A DNA stretch of 12,150 bases from Chitinophagia bacterium (GTDB taxonomy: Bacteria; Bacteroidota; Bacteroidia; Chitinophagales; Chitinophagaceae), in assembly GCA_010021705.1 (NCBI GenBank), contig RGMU01000023.1, positions 1 to 12,150 on the forward strand. Reading direction: 5' to 3'. The translations under genes and the position numbers were made by a program. Shown one piece after another: positions 5,270 through 12,150 of the stretch (position 1 is its first letter; the number at the start of each line of letters is the position of its first letter). A model generated the notes under the pieces. The model was not told where the DNA came from. It searched no databases and saw only the letters and a list, made by a program, of their open reading frames with translations.

Positions 5270-8200
5270 ATGAAAAGATTATTACATACACTTATAATGG
5301 TGCTATGTACGTCAATTAGCGTACATGCACAATACAATGCTCCGGAAAATAGAAATTGGACATTCGGCAACCGTGCCGGTGTGCGTTTTGCACCCGGTTC
5401 CACTTCTACTTTTACTTCCAGTATATCCACAAGTGAAGGTTGCGCATCAGTGAGTGATGCCGCAGGGAATTTACTATTCTATACAGATGGTAGAAAGGTA
5501 TGGGACAGAAGCCATGCCGTAATGCCATCAGGTAGTTCTATTGCCAGCTTTACCACATCAAGTAGCTCGCAGGGAGCATTAATAGTGCCGGTAGTAGGCT
5601 CTTCTACACAGTATTATGTATTTTCGTTAGAAAATGTTGGCTTTAGCGGGGGTGGATTTTGCCACCTTGTGTATTGTAGAGTGGATATGAGCCTTGCAGG
5701 TGGTATGGGAGACGTAGTTTCATCTACCATAGGCACCGCTCTTAATAGCGATTTAGGGGAAAAGATGTGCGCCATAGCGGGCAGTAGCTGCAATGTATGG
5801 GTAATGGTGCATCACATAGATAGCAATATATTCTTTGCCTATAATATCACATCTGCGGGTTTATCAACTACTCCGGTACGTTCTATCATAGGCTCTTTCA
5901 CTAGTTCAAGTTCTCGTGGCTATGGTGCTTATGGTATAGGTGTGATGAAAGGCTCGCCGGACAGAAGCAAAATAGTAACCCAAACTTATAATCCTTCTGC
6001 CGGCTATAAAGGAACACAGCTATTTGACTTTGACCCTGCTACGGGTATCGTGTCTAACTGCAGGGTGTTGGATTCTACATCAGATTGCTACGGTGCTGAT
6101 TTTTCGCCTAACTCAAGGTATTTATATTCAGATGAAGCAGCGGGTAGTGCTCGCATTATTCAATATGATGTTTCCGGCAGTACAGCTGCCGCCATACGAG
6201 CAACGCGCTATACAGTGGCTACGGGTTCGGGCTACCCTCAAATCAATTTAGCACCGGACAGTACTATATATATGATTGGTATATCCGGTACAGGTTTTTT
6301 AGACCGTATCCGCAATCCCGATGTTGGAGGAAGCGGGTGTAACTTCGTTTCACATGCCATTACCCTCGCTTCCGGCACTAATGGCATATTTGGACTGCCT
6401 AACATGGTAGTAAAGGTATTGCCGTCAGATACTACCTTTTATCGCCATGATACCGTAGCTTGTGTACCTATACGCGGTAGTATCAACATTTCTTCTCACC
6501 TTTTTGATTCGGCATATACTTGGTTTGATGGAGGATATACCACACGTACACGTTCCATAACTGCTGCCGGTACATATATATGCATGTCAAGCTCCGGTTG
6601 TAGTTCCAATATTGATAGTATTGTAGTATCGCCTAATATACCCACATTGGCTACTGTGAGGCATGATAGCGTCATTTGCCTATTTACCGGACCCATTACC
6701 TTGCCTGCACGTTCAGGCTATCCGTTCAGGGTTTGGGATAACGGCACAAGCGGAACAACAAGAGGGATTACCGGCACAGGGGTTTACTACTGCCGTGTAT
6801 ATGACTCTTGCTTGAATGCAGTGGTTGATACGTTTAATGTTATCTACTTATCCCCCGACACCACCATAAACCGTTCTCATGATTCATCGGTATGTATTAC
6901 GCGTGGTAGCTTGGTGCTGAATGCGCCTCCTTACGCCTATACTCGTTATTCGTGGAGCAATGGAGGTACGGGGGCATCTACGGTTGTAACCACATCGGGT
7001 ACTTATTTTGTTCGTTCTACCATAGGTTGCCATGTTGATGTTGATACCTTCCATGTAACGTTCATTCCGCAACCGGTGGTTAACTTGGGCAATGATACGG
7101 CATTTTGCATAGGGTCATCTATTACCTTGCGGGCAAGGCAGCCGGCAGGGTATAGCCTGCTTTGGAATACGGGAGCATCAACAGATTCGCTATGGGTGGG
7201 TGCGTCAGATACCTATTGGTTGCGCGTAAGCAACGGCTGTGTGGTAACGGATACCATTCATGTATTGGTATCTCCATTTCCGGTGGTGGACTTAGGTTCA
7301 GACTCCTTTAATTGCGATGGACGCGCTTATACCTTGCAGTCCTCTGTGCCTTACACTTCGCCTACTTATTTATGGAATACCGGCGCAAGTACGCCATCTA
7401 TAACCGTTACGGCTACGGGTACTTATTGGGTAAGAGTATCGGTGGCAGGGTGTGCAAGTGCAGATACTACACACGTAACCATTATTTATGATACTATTAA
7501 TTTAATTAACAGAGATACTACCGTTTGTAAAGGCAGTGTATTACTGCTTGCTGCCTACATTAACCCCGTGGCTACTTGCCAATGGTTGCCAACGGCAGGC
7601 ATACGCAACAGCACTTATGCCGTTACCAGCATTCGCCCCGATACATCGGCTACGTATGTGTTGCATGTTTATATCACGGGTTGCCCTGAAATTAGTGATT
7701 CGTTCCGCTTGAATGTTGACCCGCTACCCAATGTAGTGTTGGGCGGTAACAGGCGAACTTGCGAGTTTGATACGTTGCATTTGCGCCCATACGTAACGCC
7801 ATCATGGTATAGCCGGTATCGTTATGATTGGACACCGGGCACTTATTTAGACGATTCTACGGTGGCAAATGTGATTTATACACCGGGACTTACGACAAAA
7901 TATATCTTAAAAGTGTCCACCGATGCGGGCTGTGTGGGCTATGATTCGTTAGTAGTGAATGCAGGTAGGGGTAACTTCTCTAATCCCATACCTGATGTAT
8001 CGGTTTGCCCGCATGATTCAGTAAAGTTAACGGCAAGCGGCGGTTCAACGTACCGTTGGCTACCTAACCGTTATGTTGATGACAGCACGGCAGCATCGCC
8101 TTGGATACGCGCCATAACCACCACGCGCTACATGGTGATAGCCACAAGCACGGAGGGCTGTACGGATACACAGACCGTTAAAGTAACGGTATATCCGGCT

Positions 8201-8707
8201 GCGGTGGTATCTATCCCCGATACGGTTCATTTGTATGCGGGCGAAAGCTATAGCATAAACACGGTGAGCAACTGTAGCTATTTTACATGGTTTCCGGCAG
8301 TGGGTTTAGATAATCCTACAGCACCTAATCCCACACTACTACCGGTAACAATAGGCGGAACCTACACGGTAACGGCAACAACCGATAAGGGTTGCAAGGC
8401 AGTGGACAGCATAGCGTTTATAGTTGACCCACATGCGCTGTTTACCGTGCCCAATGCGTTTACACCCGGCAACATCATTAACAATAGATTTAAGCTGTTA
8501 AGGCGGGGCGATGGAGTGTTGCAACACTTCAGGATATTCAACCGTTGGGGCAATGTAGTGTTTGAGACGCAGAACATAGACGAGGGTTGGGACGGCATGT
8601 ACAATGGCGAGCCACAGCCGTTTGGCGTTTACATCTACGAAATCAGTGCCAACAGCAAAGACGGAACACCGTTCAAAAAGCGGGGTAATGTAACGCTGAT
8701 ACGGTAA
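5270..8707 (+). CDS. Secreted multi-Ig protein with T9SS type B sorting domain
   Basis: A 1145-residue exported protein. Seen: a signal peptide (1-20, ending VHA). Residues about 25-385 carry repeated strand motifs such as GNLLFYTDGRKVWDR, YYVFSL and DFSPNSRYLYSD, like a WD40/lactonase-type beta-propeller. Nine Ig-like repeats of 65-77 residues follow (starting near 388, 462, 530, 603, 672, 741, 820, 907, 978). Most have a Cys near the start and a GC near the end (for example 613/657, 682/728, 831/888, 913/964), suggesting one disulfide each. The C-terminus (about 1058-1145: VPNAFTPG, FRIFNRWGNVVFE, WDGMYNG, PFGVYIYEI) is the gliding-motility-associated type B sorting domain, recognised by the type IX secretion system. 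It is therefore probably carried across the outer membrane to the cell surface or medium. Adhesion is a guess; no ligand or catalytic site is seen. No clear promoter was found upstream. Confidence 0.92.
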   Translation: MKRLLHTLIMVLCTSISVHAQYNAPENRNWTFGNRAGVRFAPGSTSTFTSSISTSEGCASVSDAAGNLLFYTDGRKVWDRSHAVMPSGSSIASFTTSSSSQGALIVPVVGSSTQYYVFSLENVGFSGGGFCHLVYCRVDMSLAGGMGDVVSSTIGTALNSDLGEKMCAIAGSSCNVWVMVHHIDSNIFFAYNITSAGLSTTPVRSIIGSFTSSSSRGYGAYGIGVMKGSPDRSKIVTQTYNPSAGYKGTQLFDFDPATGIVSNCRVLDSTSDCYGADFSPNSRYLYSDEAAGSARIIQYDVSGSTAAAIRATRYTVATGSGYPQINLAPDSTIYMIGISGTGFLDRIRNPDVGGSGCNFVSHAITLASGTNGIFGLPNMVVKVLPSDTTFYRHDTVACVPIRGSINISSHLFDSAYTWFDGGYTTRTRSITAAGTYICMSSSGCSSNIDSIVVSPNIPTLATVRHDSVICLFTGPITLPARSGYPFRVWDNGTSGTTRGITGTGVYYCRVYDSCLNAVVDTFNVIYLSPDTTINRSHDSSVCITRGSLVLNAPPYAYTRYSWSNGGTGASTVVTTSGTYFVRSTIGCHVDVDTFHVTFIPQPVVNLGNDTAFCIGSSITLRARQPAGYSLLWNTGASTDSLWVGASDTYWLRVSNGCVVTDTIHVLVSPFPVVDLGSDSFNCDGRAYTLQSSVPYTSPTYLWNTGASTPSITVTATGTYWVRVSVAGCASADTTHVTIIYDTINLINRDTTVCKGSVLLLAAYINPVATCQWLPTAGIRNSTYAVTSIRPDTSATYVLHVYITGCPEISDSFRLNVDPLPNVVLGGNRRTCEFDTLHLRPYVTPSWYSRYRYDWTPGTYLDDSTVANVIYTPGLTTKYILKVSTDAGCVGYDSLVVNAGRGNFSNPIPDVSVCPHDSVKLTASGGSTYRWLPNRYVDDSTAASPWIRAITTTRYMVIATSTEGCTDTQTVKVTVYPAAVVSIPDTVHLYAGESYSINTVSNCSYFTWFPAVGLDNPTAPNPTLLPVTIGGTYTVTATTDKGCKAVDSIAFIVDPHALFTVPNAFTPGNIINNRFKLLRRGDGVLQHFRIFNRWGNVVFETQNIDEGWDGMYNGEPQPFGVYIYEISANSKDGTPFKKRGNVTLIR

Positions 8708-8743
8708 GGTGGTTTTTTGTATATTAGCCTAAGCGTTTATACT

Positions 8744-9076
8744 ATGGCAGAATATAATATTGGAGATGCAGTTGACCGGCTTTTTGAAGGCATGCACTGG
8801 AATGCGCGCATGTATAGCATTCGTATGGCTAAGGAATGGCAACAAATAGTGGGTAGCACTATTGCAAAATACACTTATAATATCAGCCTTTGCAACCAAG
8901 TACTTACCATTACTACCGATGTAGCAGCATTAAAGCATGAGTTGCGCGCCGGTAAAGAACACCTTATTAAAAACATCAACGATTATTTTAAGAATAAGGT
9001 CGTAACGGATATTGTGATTACAGATATAGCCGTAAAGCCCAAAGAGCCTCATTCTAATTTACTCCGCAATGGCTAA
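8744..9076 (+). CDS. DUF721 family protein (DciA-like)
   Basis: A 110-residue protein of the DUF721 family, which includes DciA, the ancestral bacterial loader of the replicative helicase DnaB. Seen: EYNIGDAVDRLFEGM at the start, then the family core RMAKEWQQIVGSTIAKYT, NQVLTITTDVAALKHELRAGKEHLI and a closing VVTDIVI strand. The ATG at 8744 is preferred over a TTG nine codons upstream (8717) because family members begin at this point with a short (x)EY(N/S)(I/L)G(D/E)A motif. It begins 36 bases after the T9SS cargo gene on the same strand with no terminator between, so read-through is possible; the jobs look unrelated. Its last 18 bases overlap the 3' end of tyrS on the other strand. The helicase-loader role in Bacteroidota is inferred from the family. 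Confidence 0.87.
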   Translation: MAEYNIGDAVDRLFEGMHWNARMYSIRMAKEWQQIVGSTIAKYTYNISLCNQVLTITTDVAALKHELRAGKEHLIKNINDYFKNKVVTDIVITDIAVKPKEPHSNLLRNG

Positions 9077-10336
9077 TACAAATTCTTTGCCCTTTTGCAA
9101 TAGAATGTAACGGTTGTTAAGCAAATCAGCGGATGTAACGGTGTGTGTAGCACCTACTTTGGCTTTGTTAATACTTATGCCATTATTTTGCAGCAAACGC
9201 TTTGCTTCACCCTTAGAAGGCATAATACCGGTATCAAACAAAAATGAAATAATATCAATACCCGCATTCACAGAATCAATTGTCGTATTAACTTGCGGCA
9301 CACCCTCTAAAACCTCTAATAATTGTTGCTCGTTTAATTGTTTTAGTGCGTCAAATGTGTTTTTTCCGTATAATATTTCAGAGGCTTGCAATGCAAATTG
9401 GTAGTCTTCTCGGCTATGCACTAATACTGTTAGCTCTTCTGCCAGCATTTTTTGCAGCGTTCTAAGGTGTGGGGCTAATTTATGTTCTTCCACGAGTGCA
9501 TTTAACTCTTCAATAGACTTAAAAGAGAAAATATATGCCATGCGGATAGCATCTTCATCGCTTAGTTTCAGCCAATATTGGTAAAAGCGATAGGGCGAAG
9601 TGCGCTTAGGGTCAAGCCAAATATTGCCTTGTTCTGTTTTACCAAACTTTGAACCATCGCTTTTGGTAATAAGAGGGCTAACTAAGGCATAAGCCTCGCC
9701 TCCGTTTTTTTTGCGGATAAGCTCAGTGCCGGTAAGCACATTGCCCCACTGGTCGCTGCCGCCCATTTGGAGCTTAACATTATAAGTTTCATACAAATGA
9801 TAATAATCATACCCTTGTATCAGCTGATAACTAAATTCGGTGAATGACATTCCCCCGCCTTCCAAACGCTTTTGCACGGAGTCTTTAGCCATCATATAGT
9901 TAACTGTAATGTGTTTGCCTATATCGCGAATAAATCGTAAAAATTCATAGCCTTTGAACCAAGTATAGTTGTTCACTAATACCGCTGCATTAGGAACGGA
10001 TACATCAAAATTTAGGAATTTTCTTAACTGTTTTTCAACGCCATCTATGTTTTTTTGCAGCGTCTCTTCGTCTAATAGGTTACGTTCTGCGGATTTTCCG
10101 CTGGGGTCGCCCACCATTCCTGTAGCACCGCCCAACAAGGCAAAAGGCTTGTGCCCTGCATTTTGCAAACGCAATAGTAGTGTAATTTGTAGTAAACTAC
10201 CCACATGCAGGCTATCGGCAGTAGGGTCAAAGCCTATATAGCCTGCGGTCATTTCTTTTTGTAGCTGTGCCTCGGTTCCGGGCGTAATATCATGGATTAA
10301 GCCTCTTTGGCGTAAATCGTTTATAAAATCTGTCAT
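9059..10336 (-). CDS. tyrS: Tyrosyl-tRNA synthetase
   Basis: A class I aminoacyl-tRNA synthetase that charges tRNA-Tyr with tyrosine in the cytoplasm; 425 residues, the normal bacterial length. Seen: IGFDPTADSLHVGSLLQ carries the HIGH-equivalent box as HVGS (44-47). GGATGMVGDPSGKSAER follows (69-85), then the tyrosine-pocket region YQLIQGYDYYHLY and QMGGSDQWGN (190-199). The KMSKS-equivalent box is KFGKT (230-234). The C-terminal S4-like RNA-binding domain (about 365-420) contains PSKGEAKRLLQNNGISIN. The start MTDFINDLRQRGLIHD matches the family N-terminus and lies about 17 bases after a -7 element. It follows the aminotransferase gene on the same strand, but a terminator separates them. No T-box leader fits in the short upstream gap. 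Confidence 0.97.
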   Translation of the reverse strand: MTDFINDLRQRGLIHDITPGTEAQLQKEMTAGYIGFDPTADSLHVGSLLQITLLLRLQNAGHKPFALLGGATGMVGDPSGKSAERNLLDEETLQKNIDGVEKQLRKFLNFDVSVPNAAVLVNNYTWFKGYEFLRFIRDIGKHITVNYMMAKDSVQKRLEGGGMSFTEFSYQLIQGYDYYHLYETYNVKLQMGGSDQWGNVLTGTELIRKKNGGEAYALVSPLITKSDGSKFGKTEQGNIWLDPKRTSPYRFYQYWLKLSDEDAIRMAYIFSFKSIEELNALVEEHKLAPHLRTLQKMLAEELTVLVHSREDYQFALQASEILYGKNTFDALKQLNEQQLLEVLEGVPQVNTTIDSVNAGIDIISFLFDTGIMPSKGEAKRLLQNNGISINKAKVGATHTVTSADLLNNRYILLQKGKEFVLAIAE

Positions 10337-10352
10337 AGCATTAATTGCTTGG

Positions 10353-10360
10353 CAAAGGTA
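10353..10360 (-). promoter_or_regulatory. -7 promoter element of tyrS
   Basis: TACCTTTG on the minus strand exactly matches TAnnTTTG and sits 16 bases before the tyrS start codon, just after the aminotransferase terminator. The -33 region has only a T-run (from the terminator tail) and no TTTG. The predicted leader is about 10 bases. Confidence 0.55.
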
Positions 10361-10374
10361 ATGTGTGGTAAAGT

Positions 10375-10408
10375 AAAAAATTAGCTTATCTGCTTTGAGC
10401 AGATAGGC
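10375..10408 (-). terminator. Terminator after the DegT-family gene
   Basis: An 11-bp stem (10384-10394 with 10398-10408, one G-T pair, 3-base loop) is followed on the minus strand by TAATTTTTT. It lies 21 bases beyond the aminotransferase stop codon and separates it from tyrS. Confidence 0.8.
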
Positions 10409-10429
10409 AAGAATATTTGTTGTTGCTTA

Positions 10430-11632
10430 TTAGCCTAAACATTCCCTAAAAATGGCTGCCATTTTATGCCCTTTTTCTATGATTTGTTCTTCTGTCCATA
10501 GTAGGCTTATGGCAGTTGATATGCAACGACTTATTACGGCATCGCTTTGAGGAACGGGCTTATTTGCAGCGTCCATTATTCGTTGCCGGTAGTCTGTAGA
10601 TAAATGGTTATAGGCGCTTGCAGCCTTTAAATGATACCATTTGTTAATATAATGCCAATTATTGTTGTGCCAATAAAAATTACCCGTTAAGCCGGCTTCA
10701 CCCATTTTAACAGTGGCTTGGGCGGCTTGTTCTTCGGTAGGAAAAAAGTAGGATAAAAACGAACCGGTGTCGCCTTCAGGGTCGGGAATGTGCCTAAAAG
10801 TCAGTCCCGCAAGTTGATGTTCCTCTATTGTTTGGCGCAAAAGGGCATTGTTTTGGCGTTGCAGTGCCAAAAACTCCGGTAGTCTTCTAATTTGCGCTAA
10901 ACCTACGGCTGCGTTTAGTTCGCTTATTCTATAGTTTACACCTATATATGGGTGAAGGTCTGCGCCTCGGTCTTTGCCCTTATGGTCGTGTCCGTGGTCG
11001 GAATATTGGTCGCAACGGGTGTATATTTCGGTATCATTGGTAATGATAGCACCGCCTTCTCCGCAGGTTATTAACTTAACAAAGTCGAAAGAGAAAGTGC
11101 CCGCCGCGCCTATGCTACCCAAAGCCTTGCCTTTGTATGTACCACCAATGGCTTGGCAACTGTCCTCCAATATTTTAACATTATGTTTTTGGGCTATTGC
11201 CACAATAGCGTCCATATCAGCCATAGAACCGCACATGTGCGTTACCATAATCACTTTGGTGCGCGGCGTTAATATTTCCTCAAGCCGTTTAGGGCATAGC
11301 GTAAGAGATTCGTCAATTTCTGCCAACACCGGCACTGCTCCTACGGCAATAATGGCTTCAAAGCCTGCCACAAAGGTAAAGGTGGGCATTACCACCTCAT
11401 CGCCCATACCCACGCCCATAGCGGTTAAAACTGTAATCAAGGCAGCCGTGCCACTGCTTAGCAAGTGCGCGTGTTTTGTATTAAAACGGTTGCAAAGCTC
11501 TCCCTCCATTTCGCGGGCTTTCCAATGCCCCTTACGCAAACCGTCAAACCCCATGCGCATAAGCACACCCGTTTCCAACACATCTGTTACCTCTTTACGC
11601 TCTGCATCACTCCAAAGTTCATATCCGGGCAT
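10430..11632 (-). CDS. DegT/DnrJ/EryC1/StrS aminotransferase, KdnA-like
   Basis: A 400-residue PLP-dependent sugar aminotransferase. Seen: LLSSGTAALITVL (phosphate-binding, about 57-69), EDSCQAIGG (Asp157, contacting the PLP ring nitrogen), FSFDFVKLITCGEGGA with the Schiff-base lysine Lys186, SDHGHDHKGKDRGA, and NYRISELNAAVGLAQ (Arg235). The N-terminus MPGYELWSDAERKEVTDVLETG and the GLRKGHWKAREME motif closely recall KdnA of Shewanella. KdnA aminates the C8 position of oxidised Kdo to make the lipopolysaccharide sugar Kdo8N. That assignment is from memory of the subgroup and is moderate in confidence. The usual partner KdnB, an alcohol-dehydrogenase-type enzyme, is not in the window. The ATG at 11632 gives the subgroup's N-terminus. 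It has its own promoter element with a palindrome, and its own terminator, so it appears to be transcribed alone. Confidence 0.88.
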   Translation of the reverse strand: MPGYELWSDAERKEVTDVLETGVLMRMGFDGLRKGHWKAREMEGELCNRFNTKHAHLLSSGTAALITVLTAMGVGMGDEVVMPTFTFVAGFEAIIAVGAVPVLAEIDESLTLCPKRLEEILTPRTKVIMVTHMCGSMADMDAIVAIAQKHNVKILEDSCQAIGGTYKGKALGSIGAAGTFSFDFVKLITCGEGGAIITNDTEIYTRCDQYSDHGHDHKGKDRGADLHPYIGVNYRISELNAAVGLAQIRRLPEFLALQRQNNALLRQTIEEHQLAGLTFRHIPDPEGDTGSFLSYFFPTEEQAAQATVKMGEAGLTGNFYWHNNNWHYINKWYHLKAASAYNHLSTDYRQRIMDAANKPVPQSDAVISRCISTAISLLWTEEQIIEKGHKMAAIFRECLG

Positions 11633-11665
11633 AGACTAATTTCTTTTAATAGTTTAATAATAATG

Positions 11666-11673
11666 CAAATGTA
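11666..11673 (-). promoter_or_regulatory. -7 promoter element of the aminotransferase gene
   Basis: TACATTTG on the minus strand is an exact TAnnTTTG match, 34 bases before the ATG at 11632. No TTTG lies 17-23 bases upstream; that space is occupied by a palindrome. This may mean a weak or regulated promoter. Confidence 0.55.
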
Positions 11674-11676
11674 AGT

Positions 11677-11693
11677 GTAGTATGTCATACTAC
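11677..11693. promoter_or_regulatory. 17-base palindrome in the aminotransferase promoter (operator-like)
   Basis: GTAGTATG-T-CATACTAC is a perfect palindrome with 8-base arms and a single central base. It begins 3 bases upstream of the -7 element, exactly in the spacer where a dimeric repressor or activator would act. The region is also upstream of the divergent lipoprotein gene. The binding protein is unknown. Confidence 0.5.
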
Positions 11694-11775
11694 TTTCTTA
11701 TTGCGGATAAAATTATTTTTTTATGAATATTGCAATACTTGCAGCGGAATAGATAACTTTACAAAAAAATAGAAC

Positions 11776-12150
11776 ATGAAAAGGATATATCAGTTAGCTG
11801 CAATGGGTTTATGCGCTACATCTTTATTATTAAGTAGCTGCGGCAATAATGGCGCAAAGCCGGAAACCGGAGCAACTACCGACAGCAGTCATGCACAAAA
11901 GATGCCCGATATTGCCATAAAGGCAGCGAGTGCTTCGCCTGAATTTCCGAATGCGTCTCTTGAAATAGCCGGTATCACAACTGCGCCACAAGGTAAAGAC
12001 AGTACAAAGGTAACTTTCAACTTTACCGTAAAAAACTATGACCTTAAAGCCCAAACTGCCGATGCCGCAGGTAAAGGTTGCGCCAACAGCGATAAAGGGC
12101 AACATATACACTTTATTATGGACGACCAAGCCTACAAAGCATTGGTGTTT
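11776..12150 (+). CDS. Lipoprotein, function unknown (partial)
   Basis: The first 125 codons of a lipoprotein gene that runs off the right edge. Seen: a type II signal peptide (MKRIYQLAAM, hydrophobic to about 19) with lipobox LSSC and lipidation at Cys22. A low-complexity linker follows (about 23-45: Gly/Thr/Ser/Asn). Then comes a beta-rich domain with PEFPNASLEI, KVTFNFTVKNYDL and GKGCANSDKGQHIHFIMDDQAYKAL. The HIH motif (110-112) before a DDQ/Y segment resembles a domain seen in Bacteroidota periplasmic or surface lipoproteins; I cannot name it, and metal binding through the histidines is only a guess. The only promoter hint is TAACTTTA at 11754-11761, one mismatch from TAnnTTTG. The start is fixed by the signal peptide. 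Confidence 0.85.
   Translation, partial: MKRIYQLAAMGLCATSLLLSSCGNNGAKPETGATTDSSHAQKMPDIAIKAASASPEFPNASLEIAGITTAPQGKDSTKVTFNFTVKNYDLKAQTADAAGKGCANSDKGQHIHFIMDDQAYKALVF

Noticed and set aside
8708..8743. Start of the DUF721 gene at the TTG at 8717
   Set aside because: The nine extra residues do not match the family N-terminus, and the ATG at 8744 gives the expected start.
10974..11639. 221-codon plus-strand frame opposite the aminotransferase gene
   Set aside because: It is antisense to a gene with full family motifs; its composition (Ser, Ile, Pro-rich) is the usual shadow of a coding strand and it has no recognisable domain.

Overview
The window looks like a Bacteroidota chromosome, most likely near Chitinophagales/Sphingobacteriales (inference). 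Four things point there. The large secreted protein ends in a type IX secretion system type B (gliding-motility-associated) C-terminal domain. Several genes have the Bacteroidota promoter form TTTG-N(17-23)-TAnnTTTG instead of E. coli-type boxes. Genes are not preceded by strong Shine-Dalgarno sites. The family set is also typical: a DUF721 protein, a polysaccharide-deacetylase-like protein and an OMP barrel. No transposase, integrase, CRISPR array or phage gene was seen, so this reads as core/ordinary chromosome with one puzzling 600-base gap.

Layout, left to right. Positions 1-626 (minus) hold the N-terminal 208 codons of signal peptidase I. Positions 890-1648 (plus) encode a small outer-membrane barrel protein. 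Positions 1649-2249 hold no annotated-size gene, but contain several inverted repeats, a candidate 47-codon ORF and a matching promoter element on the minus strand. Next come three minus-strand genes: a polysaccharide-deacetylase-like protein (2250-3572), a DUF1272 zinc-cluster protein (3679-3969) and the heme-exporter membrane subunit CcmB (4095-4769). CcmB diverges from tRNA-Gly(GCC), and the two promoters are interleaved in about 40 bases. tRNA-Gly and tRNA-Leu(TAA) follow, each with its own hairpin terminator. A 1145-residue secreted protein (5270-8707, plus) has a propeller-like N-terminus, nine Ig-like repeats and a T9SS sorting domain. It is followed closely by a DUF721/DciA-like gene, whose 3' end overlaps the convergent tyrS gene by 18 bases. 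Further right, also on minus, is a DegT-family aminotransferase resembling KdnA. It ends in a clear terminator and has a 17-base palindrome in its promoter. At the right edge a lipoprotein gene starts on the plus strand and runs off the window.

The genes do not form one pathway. The loose theme is the cell envelope: signal peptidase, OMP, a carbohydrate-deacetylase-like enzyme, a T9SS cargo protein, a possible Kdo-modifying aminotransferase and a lipoprotein. These are mixed with housekeeping genes (tRNAs, tyrS, dciA-like, ccmB). I found no convincing new multi-gene system. The least explained piece is the structured gap at 1649-2249.
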